Of a DNA stretch of 64,000 nucleotides, positions 20,886 through 30,532 are shown piece after piece. Source of the DNA: Ichthyophis bannanicus (taxonomy: Eukaryota; Chordata; Amphibia; Gymnophiona; Ichthyophiidae); assembly GCA_033557465.1 (NCBI GenBank), contig CM066044.1, positions 195,912,184 to 195,976,183 on the forward strand, written 5' to 3'. A program made the position numbers and the translations under genes. The notes beneath the pieces were generated by a model. The model made no database searches. It saw only the letters and a list, made by a program, of their open reading frames with translations, and was not told the DNA's origin. How positions within the stretch are numbered: the stretch's first letter is position 1; the number at the start of each line of letters is the position of its first letter.

Positions 20886-21226
20886 GGATCGGGGCCATCC
20901 ACTAGGTGGGCTAGGCAGTTGCCTAGGGCAGCTGGCCCGGGTGGGTGGCAGCAGCACACATGGGTGGCTATGCCGCCCCCAATTCAGTTTGGGGTGGGAA
21001 GCAGGCGGCATATCCAAAAGCAGAAGCAAAAAGCTGCCGCTTTTGGAAATATTGCCGCTGCCACCTCCCCCTCCTGAGACTAAATTGGCAGCAGGGGGGT
21101 AGGGGGGGAGGAGGCAGCATCAGCTGGGGAGAGGGGGGTGGCAAGGACAGGGTTTCTGCCAGGAGTGGCAAGGCTGGGGTTTCTGCCTCAGGCGACAGAA
21201 GCCCTTGGGCCAGCTCTGGCTGAAGC
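20886..21226. repeat. Possible hAT-type MITE
   Basis: CAGGATCGGGGCCATCCACT at the left and GGCCAGCTCTG at the right are partly complementary, with CTAGGCAGTTGCCTAGGGCA inside. The interior is G-rich with PuPy tracts. The flanks AACAAAGC and GCTGAAGC agree at only some positions, so the target duplication is not established. Confidence 0.35.
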
Positions 21227-22029
21227 ATGATCTAGAACGATAACACAGAATTGTAGAATGTAACAGTATTTTTCTTAATAAAAGAAGGTGCGATGGCCTA
21301 CCTCGAGTAGGAATCATAGGAACCTGCACAATTTTGCACAACTGTGACTTCCTCACTTAAGCCATACTGTTTTATGTAACGCTGTATGTGTGCTTCTTTA
21401 TTTGCATGTGAATTTAGAGAACGGAAGACAAAGAGCAGAGGTTGAATTCTGCTACCTGGTCAGGAATAGTACAGGTAAAGATATTCATTCAGTTATCACC
21501 AAGGGAGCAGCTAATGCACTTTAGTAATTACACCCCCTAATGCCATATACCACTTCTTATCCAGACCAATTTAAGTAAGCTTCAATCTACCCTTTCAATT
21601 TGCTTAAACTATTTTCCTTTGTGAAAATATATTCTGTAGACTTTATCAAACAAAACTGTGTGTAAAAAAACATTAATACTGCACATAGGTATGACTTCGA
21701 TACATCCTGATCTTCTAAAACGCATTATAAAAATAGTCAGTCCAAAAGTCCAAACACCCTTTTCAAAAAAAAGTATCCTCAATCTTCAAAGGTGAATTCA
21801 AAGTTCATAAAGATTATAAAAAAGTGTATTTGTTGCAACTTAAAACAGTCATGCTCCCTGTGATTCTCCTTAAGTAATGTCTCTTAAAATGAAAGAAACT
21901 AAAGCAACATGAAATTATAAACTCCTTCTGATTTTATTTCACAGATGTGGTATTAATTTGAAATTGGAGTGATTCCGTTTCTTCATATCTTACACAGGAT
22001 GCCTTTTTAAGTACAAATCATAGCATTTA
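21227..22029. other. Intergenic, nothing recognised
   Basis: AT-rich sequence; no supported gene or repeat. Confidence 0.45.
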
Positions 22030-22318
22030 TTATTTATTTTATTTACATTCTCTTATATACCGCACTATTCTGCATCAGTGCAGTTTACATTGAACAAACT
22101 GAAATTACATTGAACAGGGCATTGAACTTGGAGATAACTATTTTACAGGGAATATGGGCTATGGAGGGTTAAGTGGCTTGCCCAAGACCACAAGGAGCAC
22201 CTGTGGGACTAGAAACCCCAGTCCTTCTGGCCCAAGGTTGCTGTCCTCTAATGGGATTTGAACCCCCGACCTTCCGGCCTGAAGTACCTTGCCCCAACCA
22301 CTAGGCCACTCCTCCACT
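22030..22318 (-). repeat. tRNA-derived SINE with L2-type tail, full length, reverse strand
   Basis: Same family as 11467-11760 in the opposite direction: the AT-rich tail and TATATACCGCAC come first, then AGTGGCTTGCCCAAGACC, the inverted B box GGGATTTGAACCCC and CCACTAGGCCACTCC at the end. Confidence 0.85.
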
Positions 22319-22329
22319 CTATCCAGGAT

Positions 22330-22740
22330 TTAGCATATCCAGGATAGCTAAAACATTCAGTTCCTCTTCATCTCTCTTTACTGCCTCAAGATAGGGACTA
22401 TATATGTTCTGTGCTTGTTTATTGTGATAAGAGTAAGTACCTTTATATGTACCCTGCCTTATGTTTTACCCTTTATATGAGTTGTAACTACTGTCTTTAT
22501 TTATTTTTAATTGTTTATTGCTATTTGCCAGTTTGCATTATGTTTTTTCTGTTTTATTGATTTTAATATTGTTTGTATTGTTTTATTTTTTGAGGATGTG
22601 TACCCCCTGAAGAAGATGTTTGCTGAAACATGTAGGGGATTGTTCACCCAATAAAGCATCTGTGACCTCCATATACTACTCGCTTCGCTATGTCCTGCTA
22701 CCCTTTGAGTGTGCGCCTCGCTCCCTTTGTGGTTTTTTTT
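22330..22740 (+). repeat. Possible Penelope-like element 3' part with hammerhead-like motif
   Basis: 22604-22638 reads CCCCTGAAGAAGATG, TTTGCTGAAACATG, TAGGGG. It keeps the order of a hammerhead core but with substitutions. AATAAAGCATC follows, then a poly-T run that abuts the first recognisable base of DIRS element F. It may have truncated F's 5' end. Class uncertain. Confidence 0.3.
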
Positions 22741-23463
22741 TTCCGTCTATATCCCGTACCATCAGCAGAGAGAATTTTTACGACTTCCTAGAGTAGATGC
22801 CATAGTCTCTGCTGTGATTAAAAAGACAACTATTCCAGTTGAAGGTGGAACTGCTTTAAAGGACCTGCAGGATAAGAGAATTGAGATCTACTGCACTACG
22901 TATTTGAGGTGAATGCTTTAGCATTGCAGATGTCTGGAATATATGTTGCAAGGGCATACCTTTGTTGGGTGCAAACATTAGCGGAGTCTGTGGCACCAGA
23001 TTTGGCACAAATGTCAGAAATGGTCAGGATGGAAACAGGAGCAGCATATCTAGTGGATGCACATTATGATCTGGTTAGAGCCTTAGCTAATAGTATGGCT
23101 TCAGCAGTAGCAGCCTGTCGCTTATTATGGCTGCATAATTGGTCAGTGGACGTTTCATCAAAGACTAGGTTTAGTCGCCTTTCTTTCCGGGGTAAACCTT
23201 TGTTTGGAGAGGCGTTGGAAAAGTTGGCAAAGGACTTAGGGGAGTCTAAACCAGCTAGACTTCCTGAGGATAGGCTCAGAGGGTCAAAAGTGTTTGTGCC
23301 TTCAAGGACGCCCTTTAGAGATTTTCATCGCTATAGAGCTGCTAGATTTGCCCTGCATCAAAGATCAAGATATTCACCAAGAGACCAACCCTTTTGTGGA
23401 GGAAGAAGCGGCAGCCATGTTTCTTTTGCCAGATCAGGTGCAGATGAAAAGAAAGCAAAATGA
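22741..23463 (+). pseudogene. Gag-like ORF of F, N-terminally truncated
   Basis: RLPRVDAIVSAVIKKTTIPV and GGTALKDLQDKR are followed, in another frame from 22909, by 184 residues (MNALALQMSGIYVARAYLC..., LVDAHYDLVRALANSMASAV, GKPLFGEALEKLAKDLGES). It matches gag of C and D. The zinc-motif N-terminus is missing. Confidence 0.8.
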
Positions 23464-24279
23464 GATACAACAGACCCAGGTAGAGAAATTTCAAATAGGT
23501 CGTTGTCTACGGCATTTTTACTCTGCCTGGGTCAAAATAACTACAGATCAATGGGTTCTAGAGAAAATTTGTGATGGTTATGCTTTAGAGTTCACAGAAC
23601 CTCTCAAGGATGCCTTTGTTCTTTCTCCTTGCAAGGCTCCAAGAAAAAGAATGGCAGTCAAGAACACTTTGCGTCGACTTCTGCAAATTCAAGCTGTGAT
23701 TCCAGTTCCATTACATCAGATAAGCTTAGGGCGATACTCCATCTACTTTGTGGTTACTTTGTCTGGTTTTGGATCTCAAATATGTAAATCGGACTTTAAG
23801 GAGTCCTCATTTTTGCATGGAAACCTCACATTTGGTGATAGCCGCATTACAAACAGGAGAATTTCTAACGGCCTTGTATCCGACGGAGGTCTATCTCCAT
23901 ATTCCCATACATATAGAGCCATCCACGCTATCTTCGTTTTGCAGTGCCATTGGGCCATTATCAGTTTCAGGCTCTGCCATTTGGCCTAGCAACAGCTCCT
24001 TGAACTTTCACGAAAGTTATAGTAGTGGTTGCAGCTGCCTTGCATCAAGAAGGAATGATGGTACACCCTTATCTAGACCAGGGGTCTCAAACACGCGGCC
24101 CGCGGGCCGCATGCGGCCCGCGAGAGAAGGTTGTGCGGCCCGCGACGGAGGGAAATAAAAAAAGCCTTGCTTCTGCCGTTGCCGCCGTGGCAGCGGCAGA
24201 ATCGACTGTCAATTTTTTTTTTAAAACGGGCTTCTGCTGCTCAAGCAGCAAAATCAGCTGTGCTGCGTTACCTTCCTCT

Positions 24280-24468
24280 CTGCCCGGAGATCCTTCATTG
24301 TGCTCCATCAGCGTGTGCTTTTCAAGCCGCGAAGAGAGTATTCCCCTCTCGCGAGGCTTGACAAGTGAATAGGCTTAAGCCGCGCGAGAGGGAAATACTC
24401 TCTTCGCGGCTTAAGAAGCACACGCTGATGAAGCACAATGAGGGATCTCCGGGCAGAGAGGAAGGGGC
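24280..24468. repeat. Large palindrome within hAT-1
   Basis: GAGATCCTTCATTGTGCT...GCCGCGAAGAGAGTATTCC is matched in inverse by GGAAATACTCTCTTCGCGGC...AGCACAATGAGGGATCTCC. Arms are about 88 bp with few mismatches. The spacer is short, near 24372. Confidence 0.88.
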
Positions 24469-24540
24469 CGCGGGACAGCTGATTTTCTGCTGCAGCAGCA
24501 GCAGCAGCAGAAGCAGCCAGGTGTTTTTTTTATTTACCCG

Positions 24541-25290
24541 GGGGGGGGGGGGGGTAGGACTGGAAATGGGCTATTGGCAGGGGGGGGGGTGTAGGACAGG
24601 AAATGGGCTATTGGCAGGGGGGGGGGGTAGGACTGAAATGGGCTATTGGCAGGGGGGGGTGTAGGACTGGAAATGGGCTATTGGCAGGGGGGGGGAGGAC
24701 TGGAAATGGGCTATTGGCAGGGGGGTGTAGGACTGGAAATGGGCTATTGGCAGGGGGGGTTATGACTGGAAATGGGCTATTGGCAGGGGGGGGTTATGAC
24801 TGGAAATGGGCTATTGGCAGGGGGGTCATGACTGGAAATGGGCTATTGGCGGGGGGGGGGGGGTTATGACTGGAAATGGGCTATGACTGGTAATGGGCTA
24901 TGGTGGGGGCTAGGACTGGAAATGGGCAGGTGGGGGTTAGGAAGGACTGGAAGTGGGCTGATGGGGGGAGTTTGGACTGGTAATGAGCTTAGGAGGGGCT
25001 GACTGAAATGGGGTAATGGGGGTTAGGGCTGGAAGTGGGCTATTGGCAGGGGGGGGGTTATGACTGGTAATGGGCTATGGTGGGGGCTAGGACTGGAAAT
25101 GGGCAGATGGGGGTTAGGACTGGAGGTGGGCTGATTGGAAGGGGGGCTTGAACTGCAAATGGCTGATGGGGAGGGGGCTTGGAATGGAAATGGGCTGTGA
25201 GGGGAGGGAGCTAGGATTGGAAATGGGCTGATGGGGGGCTAGGATTGGAAATGGGCTGATGGGGGGCTAGGATTGGAAATGGACTGATGC
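24541..25290 (+). repeat. G-rich minisatellite of hAT-1
   Basis: About 20 imperfect units of GGACTGGAAATGGGCTATTG with GCAG and a run of 6-12 G. Units near the right end change to GGGCTGATGGGG, as in hAT-2. G-run length varies from unit to unit. Confidence 0.92.
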
Positions 25291-27066
25291 AGGGACTAGA
25301 AGGGAGCGTATGCTGGGTGGGGCTGGAACTAGAAGGGAGCTGATGTTGGGGGAGGATTAGAATGGGATGGAGCTGGGAAAGTGAAATGGAGAGGGGAAAA
25401 ATATTTTGTCTGGGAGAGAAGACAAATCTACAATTGGCCAGGTATTGGGAGAGTAAGTGGGGATTGAGGATGGAGGGGTAAAATTTGAGTAGATGAAATA
25501 GGAATGAGGAAAGAGAAAAAGGAGAAAGATTAGTATGTTAAAGCAGATGTAGAGAGAGAATGGAAAAAAAACTAGGAGAGAAGAAAGGGCAAATGGACAG
25601 CAGACGATGGAGAGTTAGCAGAAGACATGAAGAAACCAGAAGAAAGTGGCTGGAACAATTGCAACTGAAAAAAAATGCACAAAAGGTAGAAAAATATCTC
25701 TTTATTTTGAATTTATTAACTGGAATATGTCAGCTCTGGGAAATGTGCATCATTAATGTTTGCGCTTTGTTTAGTACAAGAGGAAATTAATTTATAGTTT
25801 TATTTCTACAGTGTTGTTGTACATTCCAAGTTTGGCTTTTGGGGTTCCCAGTTTAATTATTGTCTTCCTGTTTCTAAATCTTTTAGTCTTTCTTTATCCA
25901 TGCACTCATTAAAGAGGCATGTTTACTAAAAGTTAGTGCATGGTAACATCATGCAAATATTTATGCAAATGAGGCCCCTTATGCAAATGAGGCCCCACGT
26001 CTTATGCGGCCCCCGGGTTACTTTACAAGTCCTCATTCGGCCCTCAAAGCAATTTGAGTTTGAGACCCCTGATCTAGACGACTGGCTGATAAGAACAAAA
26101 CACTCCACTACAGCAGCATGGTAACAGCAAGAGTCAGATCTCTTACAGGAACTAGGCTGGGTTATCAACAAGGACAAGAGTCAACTTATTCCTTTACAAT
26201 CTCAAATTCATCTGGGAGCGAAGTTAGATACCAGGCAAGGAATGATCTTTCTGCCACATGAGCGGATGAACAAGTTACAGATTCAATTACGAATATTTCT
26301 GCACAGCAAAACTCCCATATCTGTAGATACTGGGATTTATGGCAGCAACGTTGGACATAGTACCATGGGCGCGAGCGCATATGCGTCCACTTCAAAGGGA
26401 ATTGTTGTCACGGTGGAGTCCACAGAGTTGTCTGCTGTCTCAAAACTACTTGTTCATCGCAGGTTCGGCTACGCCTGAAATGGTGGCTTTGACCAGAAAA
26501 TCTAATGGCAGATATGCCATTAGATCTGCCAATATGGACATTAGGGACGACGGATGCCAGTCTCAAGTTGTGGAGCCCATTGTCAGGATCAAAAAGCACA
26601 AGGAAAATGGAAAAACAGACACCGTGGTCGATAAATCATTTAGAGATGTGAGCAGTATTTGACACTGCAGGCTTCTCAGTCCCATCTCGAAGGAAAAGCC
26701 ATGTTTTGTCGGACAATGTGACCACAGTAGTATACATCAATCGGAAAGGAGGGACAGAAAGTTTGCTATTGTTCTTAGAGATAGAGCCACTACTGCTTTG
26801 GGCAGATCATCATCTTCAAGCCATAGCAGCAGCGCATGTAGGATTGGAGAATGTAGAGGCAGACTCTCTCAGTCATCATCATCTAGATCCAGGGGAATGG
26901 TCACTGGATCAGAGTGTCTTTCAAAAAATAACACAAAAGTGAGGTCCACTAGTGATAGACTTGATGGCTTCTGCCACAAATGCAAAATGTCTGATGTTCT
27001 TCAGTCGAAGGAGGGAGAGAATTCAGAAGGAATAGATGCACTCTCGCAGCCATGGCCACAAGTTTC

Positions 27067-27400
27067 AAGTTTCGTGATTGGTAGTTTCCAGGGTACTGTT
27101 ACTGTCAGGCGATTGAGATCTGCATACCATGGTCTGCAAGGCCAGTTTGATGCTAGCAATATCACCTGACCCCTGTGTTTTTCTATCCGCTGTAAAACCT
27201 GGCCGATTAATGGCCATGTTGGAAATGCGCTACTTTACGTATTTCCACCATGGCCATTAATCGGCCAGGTCTTACAGCGGATAGAAAAACACAGGGGTCA
27301 GGTGATATTGCTAGCATCAAACTGGCCTTGCAGACCATGGTATGCAGATCTCAATCGCCTGACAGTAACAGTACCCTGGAAACTACCAATCACGAAACTT
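27067..27400. repeat. Near-perfect inverted duplication, 160-bp arms, 14-nt loop
   Basis: Left arm 27067-27226 is the reverse complement of 27241-27400 with about two mismatches. The loop is GCGCTACTTTACGT. The right arm is genuine DIRS methyltransferase-like coding sequence in the correct direction, so the left arm is the inverted copy, placed just after the PWPQ codons. Confidence 0.92.
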
Positions 27401-27420
27401 CTTCTCACAAGGTCTAGTGA

Positions 27421-28418
27421 GCATGCATCAAGTAGATCGATTCTTGCTTACGGCTTGGCTCTTGAAAGGGCTCGCTTAAAGAAGCGAGTCTATTCAGCAG
27501 CAGCGATTGTTAAGCTCTTGAGATCTCGCAGATATAGTAACATAGTAAATGACAGCAGATAAAGACCAGTATGGTCCATCTAGTCTGCCCAGCAAGGTGG
27601 CAAGAGTAGGTGCACCTGCCGCTCCATGCAACATCCATTGCTTACATTCGAGTTTGACGTATTTTTGAGAAATGGAGTGCAGAACATAGAATAAAACCAT
27701 TACAGGCTTCAATTCCAGATGTGTTGGGTTTCTTGCAGGTAGGATTAAATAAAGGCCTCACACTAAATTCTTTAAGAGTACAGATAGCAGCATTATCTTG
27801 TTATCGAGGTTGAGTTCAGGGCCATACTTTGGCATCGCATCCTGATGTTGTATGCTTCCTTAAGGCAATAAAGCAAATTCGGCCTCAGATACATTTGGTG
27901 GTACCTTCTTGGGATTTGAATTTGGTGCCTACTACAATGACTAGATCTCCCTTTGAGGCTTTGAAAGTTGATACTTTAAAGGATTTAACTTTAAAAGCTG
28001 TATTTTTAGTGGCAATTTGTTCAGCACGGTGTATTTCAGAATTACAGGTATTATGTTGTAGGTCCTTTCTGCTAATTTTGGAGAAGGTTGTTTTACGTAT
28101 GGTGCTGTCATTTTCACCTAAGGTCGTAACATCGTTTCATCTCAATCAATTGGTCATCCGACCAAGCTACCCAGACACAGTAAGTCCGCAAATGCGTACA
28201 TTGGATATGCACCTTGTTATTAGTCATTACTTGAATCGTATGAAAACATTTAGTTGATCGGATCATTTATTTGTGCTCTATGGAGGGCAGCATAAGAGGT
28301 AAGCAGCTTCAAAAGCAACTATTGCCCATTGGATAAAAGAAGCGATATCATCAGCTTATTTATTGCACAAGGAAACACCACCAGAGGGTTGAAAAGTGCA
28401 CTCTATGAGAGAACAGGC
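27421..28418 (+). pseudogene. Tyrosine recombinase of F, first part
   Basis: LAYGLALERARLKKRVYSAAA opens the recombinase. A short repeat interrupts at about 27535-27660. It resumes with VLGFLQ-like sequence, then FLKAIKQIRPQIHLVVPSWD, ATC-SARCISELQVL (first catalytic Arg box) and ends HSMREQA (HxxR region) at the LTR insertion. The remainder is at 29939-30110. Stops are present. Confidence 0.75.
27535..27660 (+). repeat. Short interspersed repeat, CR1-tail-like
   Basis: ATAGTAACATAGTAAATGAC, AGACCAGTATGGTCCATCTA, GTCTGCCCAGCAAGG interrupts the recombinase of F. The phrasing resembles CR1 3' ends such as 30364 onward, but only about 120 bp are present, so the family is uncertain. Confidence 0.5.
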
Positions 28419-28422
28419 AGCT

Positions 28423-29355
28423 TGTGATAAGGAAGCTTATCATAGCTCAGGAAGGAGCTCTAGGAAAGGTGAAGTGACTCTGAACAAGCAACCTGTCAGT
28501 TCTGGTAGAAATAAGAAAACAGAATTTTCCCATAAAAGACTACCAGTCCCAGAATGCACCAGGTTTCCAGCAGCCATTAGAGGAGCTGAAGGGGGGAAAC
28601 GTGTGTTCAATCAGGAGGGCTATGAGGTAATCCCTAAGCACTCATCTCAAAGGGCAGGGCCTGATTCAGCACAGCTGCGCTGTGTTAGGGAGGAGCACTC
28701 ATCTAAGCAGAATAAAGGTAGAGTTTATTCTACAGAGAATGATCCTCAGTATCCTGAGAATCAGCTTGAGCTTGATCAGTTTCATCTGAAGGATCATCAG
28801 AAGCAGAAGCCAAACCGGACGGACAGAGAGGGAAAGAAACCTTTTGGAAGAAGGAGGAAAAAAGCCTTTGAGAGGTCTAGAAGAGTCCAGAGCAGTACGT
28901 ATACTGGGAGGTATTCCAAGGGCCAGCAAACACCATTGGACTGGGGAAAACCAGAGGAATGGTGCTGCAGAGCTAGGAATCTCCAGACGGTACCTGTGAG
29001 AGAGACGGCTGCACGTGGAAGGGACCCTAAGACCCGTGCCAGAAGGTATGTGAAGAGAGATCCAGTGTCCAGGGATCTGGATTGGAAGGCTGGACATAAG
29101 AACTGGACTACATACTGGCCAGGCTATATAGAGAGGAACTCTAGCAGCAATGGAAGCTCAGGCATGAACACTGATCTATGCCCTAGCTATAGCCTTGAAA
29201 GACAGCAGGGAAACAAGTATTCTCCTGAAAGTGCTCCATTGAGAGATTCATCTATGCCAATCCATGATATTGAACCCATGCTTGTTGAAGGGGGAATGAT
29301 TGCAGATGAAGAATGTGTTTATATGGACTGCTCTCTGTCTAAACTCCTTTGTTAA
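28423..29355 (+). other. Long ORF in the solo LTR, open from the LTR's first base (310 codons)
   Basis: The ORF enters at TGT-GAT-AAG-GAA-GCT (Cys-Asp-Lys-Glu-Ala) and ends MDCSLSKLLC-stop. The middle is basic (KKPFGRRRKKAFERSRR). Shared islands with the minus-strand LTR ORF at 2741-3637 are ACDKEAY-SSG, KRLPVPECT, PLDWGKPE, RDLDWKAGH, YWPGY and MDCSLS. No ATG lies near the start, so translation would have to enter from upstream. No domain recognised; Trp/Tyr-containing islands are kept, which argues for past selection. The flanking reading frame in the DIRS is accidental. Confidence 0.55.
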
Positions 29356-29934
29356 CTTTCTGTTACAAAGTACAGCAACCATCACAAAGAAATACAAACT
29401 TGTTCTTTAATCTACTCAGAAAAGCTCCTGAAGCAGGATTTGACCCACACAGTAGAAAGCAAGCCAGCTAAGGGGTTTCAGCTGGATAACTGCTAGCAAT
29501 TGAGCCTTACCTAATTGCTTGTGAGCTAATAGAGAATCACTTCTGAATCTATGTGGGAAGTTATCAGAAGTTAACCTGAAAAGAACAGTTTTTTTCTTTC
29601 TTTGTGGCTTTTCGTTTGTTTGATATATGCTAAGAAAACATTAGCTAATGCCTGACAAGTTTGAATGTTGTTTTCCTGATTTTGATTTTGTTTTTCCAAG
29701 TTAAACACTGGAAGCAAGTAACCTGATTTATGTGCTACCAAGCATATCTGTGTTGGGAGAAATAACCCCATAAATAAATATCTTATTGGCTTTAAACACT
29801 TGAGCACAACTAAATTATTGTCAGCAGCTGTGTCTGGTGTGAATGAACTGCATTGCCCACAATCCCTTGCAAATCATATAGATATATGCACTTGCCAAGA
29901 CTGTGAAGATTCTCACCCAGGCAGCCGTCTGACA
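28423..29934 (+). repeat. Solo LTR (1512 bp) in F recombinase, 4-bp target duplication AGCT
   Basis: Begins TGTGATAAGGAAGC and ends CAGCCGTCTGACA, flanked by AGCT at 28419-28422 and 29935-29938. Across the removed element the recombinase reads HSMREQA/ASWAET, as in element C (HSTRAQATSWAEA). Same family and nearly the same length as 2127-3637. Confidence 0.92.
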
Positions 29935-29938
29935 AGCT

Positions 29939-30110
29939 TCATGAGCTGAGACTAGTCTGGTGCCTCCAGCAGAGATTTGTAAGGCGGAAACATGGTCAAC
30001 CTTACCATACTTTCACTAAGCATTATCGTTTGAACGTGCATTCAAGAGCAGATGTACAATTTGAAGCTCGTGTATTAGAGGCAGGGCTTATAGGTCTCTC
30101 CCTTTACTAA
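29939..30110 (+). pseudogene. Tyrosine recombinase of F, C-terminus
   Basis: After the LTR the frame reads ASWAET, LVPPAEICKAETWS, then LPYFH. This matches the Trp and final Tyr region of C (VEICVVATWSLNSFIKHYRLDV), but the nucleophile region is degraded. Confidence 0.7.
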
Positions 30111-30130
30111 GTCCTGCTCTGGTACATCCC

Positions 30131-30231
30131 ATTAGTCTGGACTATGCTGGAGGGACGCTATGGAAGAATAAATTAGACCTTACCTGCTAATTTGCTTTCC
30201 TTAAGTCCCTCCAGTAGAGTCCAGAACCCAC
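30131..30231 (+). repeat. Internal complementary region of F
   Basis: Left half ends GGGACGCTATGGAAGAA, the complement of the missing 5' tip; the E1 5' tip is ACGCTATGGAA. Right half starts TAAATTAGACCTTACCTGC, the complement of the 3' tip at 36361-36379 (GCAGGTAAAGTCTAATTTA). Confidence 0.88.
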
Positions 30232-30532
30232 CCATTTTCATACTAAGTGCAAGCATATTTGAAGATTAGGTGTAATGTTTATTCTTTAGCGTTTTTAATG
30301 TTAGCTAAGACGTTCACAATTGTTGTGTTTAATAATCATATGTTGTGTAGTAGACAGGTTTTTAATTAAGAACATAAGATATGCCATACTGGGTCAGACC
30401 AAGGTCCATCAAGCCCAGTATCCTGTTTCCAACAGTGTCCAATCTAGGTCATACGTACCTAGCAGTTTCCCCAAAAGACACAGGTTCCACAATGCTTGTA
30501 CTGGGTCAAGCATTGATATCCTGGGTCCCTTC

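Larger units (their letters stand above)
24079..26071 (+). mobile_element. hAT non-autonomous element (hAT-1), 8-bp target duplication ATCTAGAC
   Basis: Termini are CAGGGGTCTCAAACAC at the left and GTTTGAGACCCCTG at the right, flanked by ATCTAGAC at 24071-24078 and 26072-26079. The 1993-bp interior has a CG-rich block, a large palindrome (24280-24468), a G-rich minisatellite (24541-25290) and a unique 3' part. No transposase is encoded. The insertion falls in the YLDD codons of F's reverse transcriptase. Confidence 0.93.
23464..27520 (+). pseudogene. RT-RNase H-methyltransferase-like remnant of F
   Basis: The RT N-terminus at about 23500-24070 (FYSAWVKITTDQWVLEKI, RRLLQIQAVIPVPLHQ, GRYSIYFVV) leads to HPYLD at 24070. 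The hAT insertion splits the catalytic box, and D-WLIRT resumes at 26080. RNase H has DNVTTVVYINRKGG near 26715 and ENVEADSLSHHHLDPGEW. The Dam-methylase-like segment lies at 26940-27420 (ALSQPWPQ, VFPPWPLIGQVLQRIEKHRG, ASNWPCRPWYADL) and is disrupted by the inverted duplication. Many frameshifts. Confidence 0.8.

Noticed and set aside
24541..25290. Regular repeats that could look like a CRISPR array
   Set aside because: Units are directly tandem with no unique spacers, G-rich and imperfect, inside a hAT element of a vertebrate-type genome. It is a minisatellite.
28423..29355. The LTR ORF as a retroviral env or accessory gene
   Set aside because: No signal peptide, no hydrophobic fusion or transmembrane segment and no cleavage-site context are visible. 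I leave it as unknown.
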